Shown here in pieces: positions 1-13,000 of a stretch of DNA of 64,000 bases. Position numbers and translations under genes: made by a program. The notes under the pieces were generated by a model. That model searched no databases, had not been told where the DNA came from, and saw only the letters and a list, made by a program, of their open reading frames with translations. The stretch comes from Dicaeum eximium (Eukaryota; Chordata; Aves; Passeriformes; Dicaeidae), in contig VWZP01010576.1 of assembly GCA_013396995.1 (NCBI GenBank), forward strand, positions 738,765 through 802,764, read 5' to 3'. Within the stretch, counting starts at the first letter, position 1. The number at the start of each line of letters is the position of its first letter.

Positions 1-2784
1 CTCCAGCTGTTTCTGGAAACCATCAAGCCTGCCTTGTCCTCTTCCTTTACAATAAGAGGTCAGTGGGATGCTGCTAGTGTATTGCCTGATGTATTTTACC
101 TGCTCACTGCAGAGTGCAGAGTCTGAAGTTGCAAGAAAAACAGTGAAATCAGTAATCTACATAAACTATAGTCAAGAAAAGCATCTCCTTTTTAGTGAGG
201 TGCAATCCATTGTTTACTCTCGTGCTAAAGTGTTAAAACATTCATGTAAGAAATTACAGAGGGATTGTTAATATGGAATACAGCCTTAATGCAGAGCACT
301 GCCTCAAGGGTTTAATCCCGCAAAACAAAACCCCAAATAAATCAACACACACTCTCAACACTGCCTGCAACTCCCCACAAAAGCAAATGGCATCTTAAGG
401 TAAACAACAGGACTGAGGCTGTTGAACTTGTGTCCAGATGCCAAAGACACTGATACCTTATTGCACCAGTGTTTTTCTTACCTCACCTGCCCAGGCTCAC
501 ACCTTTGAGCAGGAGGTGCTGAGGCACTGGAGGGAGATGGGGAGAGATTCCAGCCCTTTGCAAAAAGTGCTACAAAAATAGATTTTTATCAGTTATTATG
601 AACACAGTGAAGTAATATTGTTTCAGGAGTATTTTGAATGCCAAAGGCTAATTATTAGTTCTCTGACTCTCCTGTTTTTGAAGGATTCTGTAGACACAAG
701 TCTGTTGTAACACAGCAAGTGCCTAAGATAATCTTTGTCTTAAAGGTGCTCATGTGCTTTATCTCAGTGGGGCAGTCTGCTGACAGATGAGACCAGCCTT
801 GGTGTGTGGGGCCATGCTGGATCCAGCTCTCTAGCAGGGAATTGCCAGGACCTCTTGGGATGGTGGGGTGTGGAGGCCTGAACCTCTCAGCCATCCTTCC
901 TGCAGCTCCTGCAGTCCTCAGCCACTGTGGCAGCCCTGTGGGGCCACTTCAGTGCTTGGAGCTGTTGGTGCACAGCTCTGCACCAGGGGACTTCCTGAAG
1001 CCCTCCTGGGCTATTTTAAGCCAAACACAGCAGCACAGTGCTGATCTGAGGGCAAATCACTGGTGTAATCAATGCCAAATCAAGTAGGTTATTCTAGTTC
1101 TAATTTGAGCTGCTCCCCATGTGCATCCTTGGCCCATACACTCCCTCACTGCAGGTATATTTAAGGATGCAGGTATATTTTGGGCTGTCTACTTCGCCAT
1201 ACTTTGAAGGACAAAATGATGCAAAGTTGCTCTGCAGTTCACAATGGGAGTGACCTGAAGCCACCCCAGCACAGCTGGGCTCCTGTGTGGCCCTGATCCT
1301 GCAGGAGGAGCATAAGCCACACAGATTGGATCTGCCTTCAAGACACAAGGGCTGTGGCAGGAAGAGGGTATTTTCATTTTCTGAGCCAAGACTGAGCCCA
1401 TCAGCAACAGCAGGAGCAGCTCTCAAAGAACTGTATTTCAGAAAGGGGAAAAACTGCTGCACAGCAGCAGCCAAAGGAAATCTGTAACAGACAACCATGA
1501 AGATACAAAGGTCAGCAGAGGAGATTAAGGAAGTAGAAAAGTGAGGAGCAGGGCTGAGCCTGGGAAGAAGGGAGAGGTGTGGGAAAGGCACTATTAGACT
1601 TCAATTCAGACATACTAACTTCTCATTACCCTGCTCTGTTTCATTGGCAATAAAATAATTTCCCCAATGTGAGTCTGCTGTGCCCATGATGGTAACAGGT
1701 CCCCTGTCTTTGTTCCAACCCAATGTTTTCCTTCAGATTCTCTCTCCATGTCCTGTTGATGGGGGAGAGATGACACAGCAGGTTGAGGGACACCTGGCTA
1801 AGGTGAAAATGCTCCCCCCAGACTGTAACCAAAATATGGGTAAGTGCTGGTGCTCGCCAGACTGCCCTCACTGCCTCTAACCTTGCTCCCACCAAGCAGC
1901 ATGTCTGAGAATGCCCACAGCCAGTCCAATGAAGGCACAAACACCCCCACTGCATTAAGCCACACAACACTTCTGTTTAGGGCTGAAGACCTCACTGGCA
2001 TCTAATTAACACACAGAATTTGCAATTTATTGCACAGCAAGTATGCAACACAAGGACTCAGCCCAGCTCCTCAGAAGGCCCAGCCCCCAGGTGCATTGGG
2101 AGACAGCTGTGAATGGGAGCAGCTGAGAGCCCAGCACTAACCAGTCCATCTCAACAGCAACATCCATGAAGGGAACTGTTTATAACACCTTTCTTACCAG
2201 AGTTTGTGTATGTGTTTTGCATGGTTCAATAAGCCTCCTCGAGTTGAAAGGGCAAACCTACTCCCATGAGGCCAACAAGACATGCCTGGGCACAGCAAGT
2301 TGCCCAAGTTGCACATAGAATCAGGTATAAATTAAAGCCAACCAAATGGGAGTTCACAGTAGTGGAGGTCTACCAGTTTTGTAGCAGCTTTCTGTTCTGC
2401 CTCACCCACCCAGCAATACCTGCTGCATAGAACATCAACAACAACTCAAGAGATGTCTATTTCCATGTACTTTGGTTCACCTTTCCTGTATTTTATGCAA
2501 ACCCTTCAAAACCCATTTAATCGAGGTGAAGTTTACACTGAGTTTTGGTACAGAATTTCATCTAATGAAGCCAATATATGTGGTGGCCCATGGGGCCATG
2601 GATGCAATGCCTGACTACAACACTCTCAGTCCTGCAGCATGGAGCTCTCTCAGCTGACAGAAGTGGTTTCCTGTCACATAACTGTGAACCAAAATGCTGC
2701 AGTTCAAATGCAGATCAAATCAATGCATGAGCGGATCATGCTCAAGAATATTCCTATTACTACTGATGAAGATTTTATAATCAC
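1..2784. other. Intergenic sequence downstream of RCC1L
   Basis: No exon with convincing splice sites or a recognisable protein family was seen on either strand. The open frames here are short and unlike any family I know. The only structured element is an LTR fragment at about 1530-1797, listed separately. The interval probably separates RCC1L from its next neighbour. Confidence 0.5.
1530..1797 (+). mobile_element. Fragment of an endogenous-retrovirus LTR (3' part)
   Basis: The stretch resembles the 3' half of the large LTRs at 28.8-30.3 kb and 50.7-52.1 kb. It has a purine-rich 'gggaagaagggagaggtgtggg' type block, then 'cttctcattaccctgctctg', an AATAAA at about 1650, and a tail ending 'gacacctggct'. 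The 5' half and the terminal bases are missing, so this is an old, truncated solo-LTR remnant. Family assignment is by resemblance only. Confidence 0.6.
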
Positions 2785-2790
2785 TTTATT
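2785..2790 (-). terminator. Candidate polyadenylation signal of RCC1L
   Basis: TTTATT on the plus strand is AATAAA on the minus strand, about 1.2 kb below the RCC1L stop codon. A weaker ATTAAA lies at 3315-3320. Which one is used cannot be told from sequence. Confidence 0.3.
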
Positions 2791-4011
2791 GAAAACCTAC
2801 TAGCTTGGATTCCACCAAAACAATTTACACACTAGAAGTATCCCACACAGAGAAAAGACACAACTCTTCCTGATGTTTTAACAGGAGACAGTTTCCCACA
2901 CTTGGGTGTGAGACTGGATTAAGTGCCTGCTACAGACATGCACAGTTGTTGCATCCCACCCCTATCAGCTTACTGCTAAGACGGTACCAACGAATGAAGC
3001 TCTGCTTTTTACCCATTTAAGACTCCTTCCCCTGTTAGGCAATCCTGAAATCTCCAGCTAATTGCAACTGAGAGCCACCGTACCTCTGAGAACAGAGGGT
3101 GTAGGGAATAAAAAAAAAATCTAAGGCAGCGATGTGTGATCACAAGGAGACAAAGGTACCTGAGGGGCAGTTGGCACTGCTCACATCCATGCCTGAGCAC
3201 TGATTTTGCAGGCAGCTGACCAGGGGCTTTGTTTCCAGCCTCCCTCCATAAGCTAGACTGGCTTCCATCACCATCCATCTGTCCTCCTGCAGCACAGAGA
3301 GCCTGCTGTCTTATTTAATAGTACTTACCCCTGCAAACAGGTTCTCACTCTTTGAATGTGCTCCTTTGGTATTCAGTCTTTAGCACTAATACAGAAAGCC
3401 TTCAACAGCCCAGAGACACATCATTGCCTCCAGGCAAGGGCTGTGCATCCAGTTTCTGCACAGGACAATAGCCAGAGCACAGTGCAGCTGAGGGATGGCC
3501 ACCCAGGACAGCTGTGTTGGGCTTCTAGACCTAGCATGACCTCTCTTCCACATAATAGTAATTAAAAAACACCCAACTTTTCCCTTCAGAAATCGTTTGG
3601 CTCTGCCCAACACTGACACTCCAGAGCTGGTGACAGGAAATGTCCATATACCAATGTCCTGTGCTGTAGATTTCATCCCGTGTGTGTCTTCCTTAAGGGA
3701 GATGCTCTTCATCTTCATGAAGATGTGAGCACAGAGGGGCTCACCAGCTTGGGGCTGCACCTCAGATTCTCTGGCAGCTCATCACAAAGGAGCCAAGCAC
3801 TCCTTGCATTTCCATGCTCCTTGGGGAACGTGCCTCCTTCCTGCAGCCAGGCCAGAGCATTTCAGTGATGCAGGGATGAAAACGCACCCAGACGCTGCTA
3901 TGGCAGTCTCTGCTCACAGTCACTTGGTTTCATAAAACGAGTTTTCCTTTCCAAGAAGCTTGTCACCAATCCTGCATTGCCCTGGTACAGTGCTGACACC
4001 CAGCAGCATGC

Positions 4012-7000
4012 CTAGGTAAAAGACCTGACCATGCTTACCATGTGATCAACGCCACACGCCACATCCACCACCTCACCGGGTACAGTCACCTGCATAAACA
4101 CAGGAGAGTGGGTTATTTATCAAGCTGTACTTCACACCTGGTATTTCCTACTTCTCATCCTCCTTCTGCTCAACATGCCAGCTAGTCTCACAGGGATTTG
4201 TACCAATGCAAGTGTCAACTTGAAAGCACAGAAAGAGTAAAATTCAGCACCAGGCAGGCTTGTGCACTGAGCTGTGAAATACTCCTCCTTCTCCTTCACA
4301 GAAGCACATAAAGCTTTGGAAGGAGAAAGAAGAGCAGGCTCACTAGCAGACAGTGAGGAGATTGTAGCCTCAGCCCATCTGTTCAGCAGCAGAAGCAGCA
4401 TGACTGAAGAGAGCATAATCTAGACATTAGGAAGGGGACCTGCCCAAGCACCACAGGGATTTGCCTCTTCTTTCATCAGCAAGAACTGGAACAAGGCAAA
4501 GGCTCAACTCAGCCTAAGGCAGTTTGTGCTTTGATGCTAAGAGACCAGCTCCTCACTCCTGAAGCTTATTCACTTAAAACTGACTTCAAACTTGAGGAAA
4601 GCAGAGTCTAAAAAAGCAAGTTTTTCCTTAGAGCCAAGAGAGAGGACAGCAGCTAGTTCTAGGGCAGGAGGTCACAGACAAGGATCCCAGCACATTGCCA
4701 TGGTACTGTCAGACAGGAGCTGGCTGTCTGAGAGAGCATAACCCCCATGTCCACATCTGGGGAAATTCATTCAGAAGGTCCACTCAGCCACAGCAGTGTG
4801 ATTTTAGGCAAATGCTCCAGAACTGGTCTGGTTTTGTTCATTTTTAAACAAAGAAGAAAGCATACTACAGAAACACATTAACTGCAAGCTCAGACACACA
4901 GACAGGGACTCCAGGGTGATCCAACTGATTGCCTCCCTCATCTCCTACATGGAGACCAGGAGCATCTGTTAGGCTGAATGCTGAACTCCAGAACCAAAGA
5001 CTCTCCTACATCCACTGAGTCTGGCTCTCAGAGCCATCAGGGAGGAAGCAGTGCAACTGGAAGCACACTGAAACAACTATGAACAGCTCAGTAAGAATCT
5101 CCTGGATAACCTGGCAGTCAGTCCAGTGACCCACCACCACAGATGGGAAGAAAGCCCACCACAATGTGGACCTGTAGCCACTACAGACCAAAATGTTCAC
5201 CTAATTTAGGTGAGTAATGATTTGGACAGACGACCAATACTGATGGTTTTCTTTGCAGCATATACAAATAGAAGAGCAGGTTAGAAGGGGAAGGAAGAGG
5301 CAGTAAGGGTAGCAAGCAGATGATGGACAGGAAGGAGATGAAAACTGTTCAGATGTGGTAGCACAGCACCAGATGCTGTTTTAGGACTCAAAATCATTAC
5401 TGGCATAGCAGACTAAAATGTTTACTGAATACCTCCATTCCCAGGCTACACAAGGACATCTGGAAAACAAAGCACTTCTACAGTCATCTTGGGCTTCCAC
5501 TCCTTTCAGAATTACTCAACAAAACCACACAGCAAATGATGGTCCTTGCCCTCAGGATAACAAAAACTAGCCAAAGAATATACTCTTGGCTTTAATACCA
5601 CCATCCTTACTCTCCATGGGAAATACTGGTCTTCCATTCTTCCAGTTCCCAGGCATCCTCTTAGATTCTTCCCCCACACAAACAGTTCTCCTCTGTCTAC
5701 ACAAGAGAAAAAAAAAAAGAAAATAAGAGAGTCATTAAAAACGAAGAATTCTATTTGTGATGCTGGCAAATGTGGCTACAGTGTTTCTGGGAGTATACAG
5801 GGTTATACAAGCAGTATGACAGCTACCAGATTTACTTCAGGGTACAATAAATTGTACCAGGGTACAAATAAATTGAGTTTGGAGAAAATTATGCCTAATG
5901 AGCAGTACAAGAAGCAGGTTTTGTGCCCAAGTCTTTGTTTCCCCCTCTTACACCACCTGCTTTGGAATTTTATTTGAAGGAACAGTGCAGCAGCAGAAAT
6001 TCCAGGGAATCGTTTGTGAAGTGAATAATTTGTGCTGAGAGTTAGACAACTGCAGTTGATCTGTATCAGCTATCATCAGAATAAATCCAGTAAGCAAGGC
6101 AGTGAGATTTGTCCCAAGCCATCTCCTGGAGACTTCTTATTTGACTGTCTGAAAGAAGTGACCTTCTAATGACAGCTAGGCAAAGGCAAAAATTCTTCAA
6201 CAGAATTGAAGGGCTTTGAGCTCCTCAGGAAAACCCACAGATCTCAGAAATGCTCAGATCAACTCCTCAGCAGAAATAACCAAAACACAATCTGTAACAT
6301 AATTTTTATGTATGATTAACAATTTAAGCAGAACACTGTTTCTAACTCTCTCTGAATACCAAGGGGAGCCCACTTACAAGCACCCTGCAACCAAACTGAC
6401 AGTGTCACACATACTGCTTGTCCCAAAGGACTCAGCCCTGGCATTTTTTTCCTGCTGCCAGCTGAATCTCTGAAACTGCTGCCTGATGTTAAATGACTTT
6501 CAAATTTCAAACCCTTCAAAGGCTTGGAACCCACACAGGGTGCATAGAGCACAGTATCATAACCTCTGCATATTAAATGCTTGGGGGTCTGCCCACCTCA
6601 GGCTGCTAACTCAGTTGGCCAGAAATGCCAAGAAACTCTGGTATCTACCTTCATTTAGACTCAGTTTTAGTCTGGTCATTTATCACATTAATTTTCTACA
6701 CTGCTAAAGTGCAGCAGACTGACTCATTCTATACAGGAAAATGAAGAAGTCTTCTGGATTCCGTGTATGAGAACAGTTTTTTGTGTTAAGACAAATAACA
6801 CTTCCTTAATTAAAGCGTAAGTTAGCACAAAATGTATGCCAGGAACCAAGCTGACACCTGTAAATTTGCTGTCTGCCTCCCTGCTGCTGCATTCCAGTGT
6901 GCCTTCAGTTTCAAGAAAGATGGGGTTTTTTTGTTTTGTTTTGGCTTTTTTTTCTTTTTTTCTCTTCTGCCAATAACACAGCAACATGACCTCTCCATGA

Positions 7001-10000
7001 CAGCAGGATGAGAAACTTACTTGTAAGTGCTGCAAAGTGGCTGAGTCCACAGCGAACATGAGCAACACGGATGTCTGGAGTGAGGTCTGACCAGCCAAAA
7101 AGGCTGGGTGGGATCATCTCTGGCACTGCTGTCTCCATTACGTTTGGTCCTTTCCCAAGAATTCCATATCCCCAGACAAAAACATTTCCTTCTTCTACAT
7201 TACAAAAGAACACATTTTTAAGAAAGTCTGTGCTTGTGAAATTCACGCCACAACCAAGAGTTAATTAGAACCAAAGGGATATTTTCCTTTCTTCCAGCTA
7301 AACTCTAACACTTCTTGATTATTTAAAATCTGCAAATAATGCATTCCCATCCAAATGCCTCAATCTTTCCCTAAGCTATGCAAGCAAATCAAGCCCCCTA
7401 GGCAGAACTTTGATGGGGAAATAATACCAACACAAGAGTGAGCTGGATAAAATACTTCAGCTTACTGACTGATAGGACAGAGGTTGAGAGTTTATTATCA
7501 TGGCTTTCTTCTTTGATGCATGCCCAAACCAGCAATTGGATGTCCCTCTGCCTGGCATTCTGCCTTAAGCTGAGTGCCTGGGAAAGGCAGGAGCTGCACA
7601 TCATAGGAAAGAGTAAGTTTCTAGGTCAGCTAGCTCTGTTCCCTTCACATTAGAAGCTCTGGTCATCACAATACCCCCATTATAAATATAAACACCTTCA
7701 TTGAGATAATCCTTTAAGAAAGCAATACAATTCCCTCCCTCATTCCTTCATGCAGCAACCCTCCAGCTATGCTCCCCAGACACTGACAGTCACTAAGAAC
7801 AGTCACTAAGGACCTGCTGCACAGTTTCACTGTTCTCAGAACTCTCTTCTTTCCATGCTAGTTCATTATTTATAGACATGTCAGATTCATATGGAGTCTG
7901 AAGGGTTCTACCTTCTCTCAAGTGTTGCCTTACTTCCTCCCTATACCCATACTCATTACAGGCCATACTCAGTATGACCAGCAAAAGAGAGCAGAAGAGC
8001 AAACAGCTGCCATGCTCTTGCTCTAGCCTGTAGGAACACTCACAACAGCACACACTGGAAGCAATGCTCTGCTTTCTGTAGTGAAAACAACTCCTCTAGT
8101 CTATTCCTAGATCACATTTCTCAGTCATCCAGCTTTCTTCATAACATACAGTATTTCCCTGTTTCCAGAAAACAAGACACTTGTTTCATAATGTTACAAT
8201 CCACCTACTGTGTGGCCTTGCACCAAAGTCAATTCTAGAAGTGAACTCACCTGTCAGCACAATGTTGCCAGACCCTCCACAGGCAGCCTCCTTTATCTTC
8301 CCAATCTTGAATGGTAAATGCCTGGGAATATTCACCTGTACATGATTGCAGAAGAGTTGTTAGAGACAAGGTAAACTGCAAACTAGACATACATTTTAAC
8401 TTGTTCTCTAGTTCTGGTTAGAGCTTACATACATTGGATTCCTGATACCTTTATTGCCTGAATAGTAAAATGAGTCCAAGTCCCAAAATTAAAAAAAATC
8501 TACATGAAATTCATTAAGGTGAGGGAAATTAATGTGATAAAGTGGGGAAACATACTGCCCCTTAAAGCTACACAAGCATGTCAGACAGGTTGGTTTTGTA
8601 AGCTTATGTAAAAGCAGCCTGCTAGTGGTGCTTGTATCTCCTGTCAAAAGAACCCAGAACAGGGGGAAACATGTAATTTTTAACTCTGTGCCCAGCAGCT
8701 GCACTGAAACAACATAAAAACACACCTTAAGGTCAACTGACCTGTGTGGTTTCTGTGACAGAGGCCAATTGCAAGTATTCGGAATTTCCCCAACCAAAGA
8801 CATCTCCTTCATCTGAAACAGCCAGACAACAGTCCCCATAGGAAGAGACCTGGATAATGTTTACTCCAGCAATGTCACCATGCAGCTTAGTAGGAACACT
8901 GGTAATGTTATAGTGTCCAAGACCTGAAAGGAAAAAAAGTAGAGTTGTGAAGAAACGTTTTTTCCAGATGCACTTTGAGGGCCTGCATAGGACCATTTTT
9001 GTCATGCTATAACAAAATCACACTTCCTCTGAAATAAATCTTTCTGTCCATACTGCTTACTGTCTACCAGCTGCAGCAGACAAGCAATCACAACACAACT
9101 TCCACTAGCCAAAGCCAGCTCTCTGGAGTACACAACAACTTCATACAATCACACCCTGAAGAGTCTCGTATCTCTTGCTGGATGGACCAAAGTATTCAAA
9201 GAACAATAACCAAGCCGGGCAAATATCCCAACAGAGATGAAGTTTCACAAACTGGCTGCATCCTGTCTTCTGCAAGGAGAGCCATGAGTGATAGCACACT
9301 CCAATCAGTTAGACAACAGCAGGGGAAATGGCAAAAGAGGCTGGGAAGCAAACACTTTACATGACAAATTGCTGCCTGAAAAAGAGACCAGAATGACAGC
9401 CGGGTTACGCTATATTGGCACAAAAGAATCATGGGAAGAACTCAGCTTTGGGAGCAGCAAAACGAATAAACAGTAGGAATGACTGTGAGGAGGAAGCTCT
9501 CTGCAGCAAGAACCACCACAAAAAGGCCTTTCCCAAGGATCCCAGGCTAAATCATGCAACAGCTACCAAAGCACTCGTCAGTGTGAAAGAGCAGAACAGA
9601 CCCCAAAACAACAATCAGGAAGGCAAAGCCACCATCAAACTGAAGAGCAAAGCTGCCCATGTCACTTCCACATCCCCTCAGAAGCTTTAAACGTAAGATA
9701 CACTCTCCTTGGATTGCCAGGGTGGCATCCTAAAGCTCCTCAAAAAATGAACTGGATTGTCTCAGTTTGGTTACACACAAGTACTGAAAACATCTACACA
9801 CAACTGGAAACATTAGCAGCCCCTTTCTGTCCACACATGCATGACAAATACACATCACAACTTCTCAATTAGGACAGCTTGCTATATTCATCAACACCCT
9901 GAAAAGCAAGTTGAGCTGAGTTCCTACCTGTTTGTCCATCAGCTCCCCATCCACATGCATAGACTGTACCTTTCTTGGTTCTAAACAGACTGTGGTCCTG

Positions 10001-13000
10001 CCCACACACAACCTGCACACAAACACAAACTCAGAGTTAGCCAGGAAAATTCACATGTTCAGACTTGATTTAGTGAAGCATTACTAACAGATAAATTTAG
10101 CAATGAACCTCTATGATGTCCATCAGTTCAGATTTTGACCTTTCTCTCCTGATCACATGGCTCTAGAGAAAGGGAAAGCCACGAACCACAAGATACATCA
10201 CAGAAAACAGCAGAATTTTCTTTATGGAAAGTGATGCTGCAGTTGATTTGTTTTAAGATCCAAAACAAGGAAAGAGCTCGATTCAGCAGTACAACACAAT
10301 AAAAGCAGCAAAAAGTAAATAAGAGCTTTCCCTTCACAGGATGCTAACCACACGATTCTTGATGCCAGCTACAAACTGCTATGGGTTCTTTGCCATGTAA
10401 GTGCTCTAGGCACACAGCTGCTTTCAAATCTATATTTATGTTGAACCCATCATGCCTGCCACAGGCTTGGCATGAATTAAAGCCAAGGAAAAAGCCATTC
10501 AAAAGCAGACATTAAAAATTAAACAAGGATTAAAGGAATTTAATCAACAAGTTAAGACTACCAATATTAAGCACATGACTGCTGTTATCAAAGTACAAAC
10601 AGGTACCAAGTATTCAACCCCCCTGAAAAAAAATAAAACCATGGTAAGTCCAAACAGAAGTTTTACAAGCCAAATTCAAAACACTTTTAGGATGAACCAC
10701 AGCACAGTCTCACCAGGTGGGCATAAATTAATGACCCTTCCCTGAAATGTCTGCCCACAGAGTATGGCTACAGGGGCACAGAGATACCAACAAACTGCTC
10801 CTATGCCTGGGAATGCTGCAGCCATGGCAGGTGTTTCTGCAGTCCCTTGCTCTCCTAGGAACCTGACCTAGAGCTGGCTAGTCTAAGTTGATGGTTTCAC
10901 AGCTCATTTTTGAAAAGGCAAGGAAAAATTTTCAATTCCTAAGCAACATGAAAGTGATGAAAGGGAACAAGAAATCATGACAGGAAGAGAGTAGTGAAGT
11001 GGACAGCCCAGAAGTAGACACAGTACTCAGAGTGTGGCTGAGTAGAAAAGAAGAATCATCTTCTTGACCTGCAGGTAACACTCCTAATGCAGCCCAGGGT
11101 ATAATTAGCCTTCTCTACAGCAAGGCACATTGCTGGGTCATGGCCAGCCTGGTGTACCCTAGGGCCTTTTCCACACAGCTGCCTCCCAGACAGTCACCCC
11201 TAGCCCATGGTGGTGTCTGAAATTGTTCTTCACCAGCAACAGGGCTTGGCCATTTCCACTGCTGAACTTGATGAAGTTCAAGTAGGCCTGTTTCTCCAGC
11301 CTCTGGATGGCAGCACCACCCTCTGGTTTATTAGTCACTCCTGAGAGTTTTATGTCATCTGCCAGCTGCTCAGGGAATGCTCTGTGATCCAGATCACTTG
11401 TGAAAATGTAAACAGGATTGGACCCCAGATCCCTGGGGTACTGCACTTGTTACTGGTTTCAACTCAGCTTCAAGCCAATGACTGCAACCCTCTGAGCTTG
11501 GCTGTTCAGCTGGTTTCCAATTCATTTTCAGGACTGAGTTCAGATGATCCTCTTACCTGGACAACTCTGCTATCAAATTCCTTCAGCTGATGAATGAGAT
11601 GGCTTTCACTGGACACCAAAAAACCACCAAGAAGAGAAAAGGCAACACAGAGGATTTCAGAAGACTGCAAAAAAACACAAAGGTAAACCTGCCTCTACTG
11701 AAAGCCACTTTATTACCACAAGTAGAGAAATTTGTTCACATGTAGTTTCACTTCAAAATATCTGCACAAAGAAGGAACATATTTCTATATTCTCTTATTT
11801 AAGAAGTTAAGAACTGTCACTTTTTAAATAAAAGCTCTTGTCTTCAAAGACAGTCCCTAGACCAGAATGAGCAGAGATACTAAGCAATACTGTAGCACCC
11901 ATATAAACACTGTACTTAGCTAGAGATAAACCAGATATCCCAGATCACAGTGGAGTGCTAACATCCCTGTCACTTTTTCACAATACCAGGAATTATGAAC
12001 AATCCAATGACTGACTTCCAGTATCAAGAGTAACAAAAGCTACATAATTACACCTATTTTCTCAAACTTTGTAGACCAAGTGTTGTGGATCACAAACAGA
12101 GCAATGAACAATATTTTTTTTTGGTCCTACTAAGGAACCAGAAACTCAGCATACTCCCCCTATTCACTTACTCTATCATACAGAGCACTCTGAGCATATG
12201 CTTTGGTGCAACCCACTAAAAACCCAATGAAGGAAAAGCACTACAGATCCAGAGGCAGTTACAGCAGAGACTTCACAAGAGGATGCCTCTGCCATAACTA
12301 AATGGCACTTCTAACATCCTCAGGAACAGCACACGTACTCCAAACAGCTAAAGGGAGAAAGCCCAACTACTACTAACACCAATTAGCTAAAACAATTTAT
12401 GAAGGCTGGGTTCTCTCACTTTGCCCTGCAAGAACTGTCCCATGCTGACATTCTTTTGTCTCTTTTGAATGTGGTCAGCAGAGTGCTGGTGCCCAGTGTG
12501 GGTTCAAAGTCAGGCTGCTTGTATGGTGCCTGCAGCACAAAAGCGTGTTCTCAGACTCCTTAATCTTAAATGGCATGCTTATACTACCACACCTTTTCCA
12601 CCTTCAGGCTTTTCTGCAGGGTTGTTTTCATGCAATTATGTTTCCAACATTAAGAAAGTTCAGTATCTTTGAATTCTCACCTGTAAATTTCATCTTCAAC
12701 AACCTTCCGGCCACACTGTCCGTAAGAATTGTTTCCCATTGTGAAAACTGAAAAACAATGATAAAACACACTAGTTTTATTACTGCCCAATCCCCTGAAA
12801 GGCCCTTTTCAGGTCCTCAAAATATTTTCACACAGTTTTAAGTATGAAAGGTGGAGCACAGCAATATAAAAATTGGCATAAGCATTTTTCAAAGTCCACA
12901 TCAATTAAAGTGACTGAATCCATTTTCAGCACATTTCAACATCCAGCAGTACTGTTGCAGGCACACAAGCAATACCTGGAGCCTGCTGTCTGTCACAGTG

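Noticed and set aside
11159..11446. 95-residue minus-strand frame with LADDIKLSGV
   Set aside because: It is a decayed CR1 reverse-transcriptase remnant and not a host gene.
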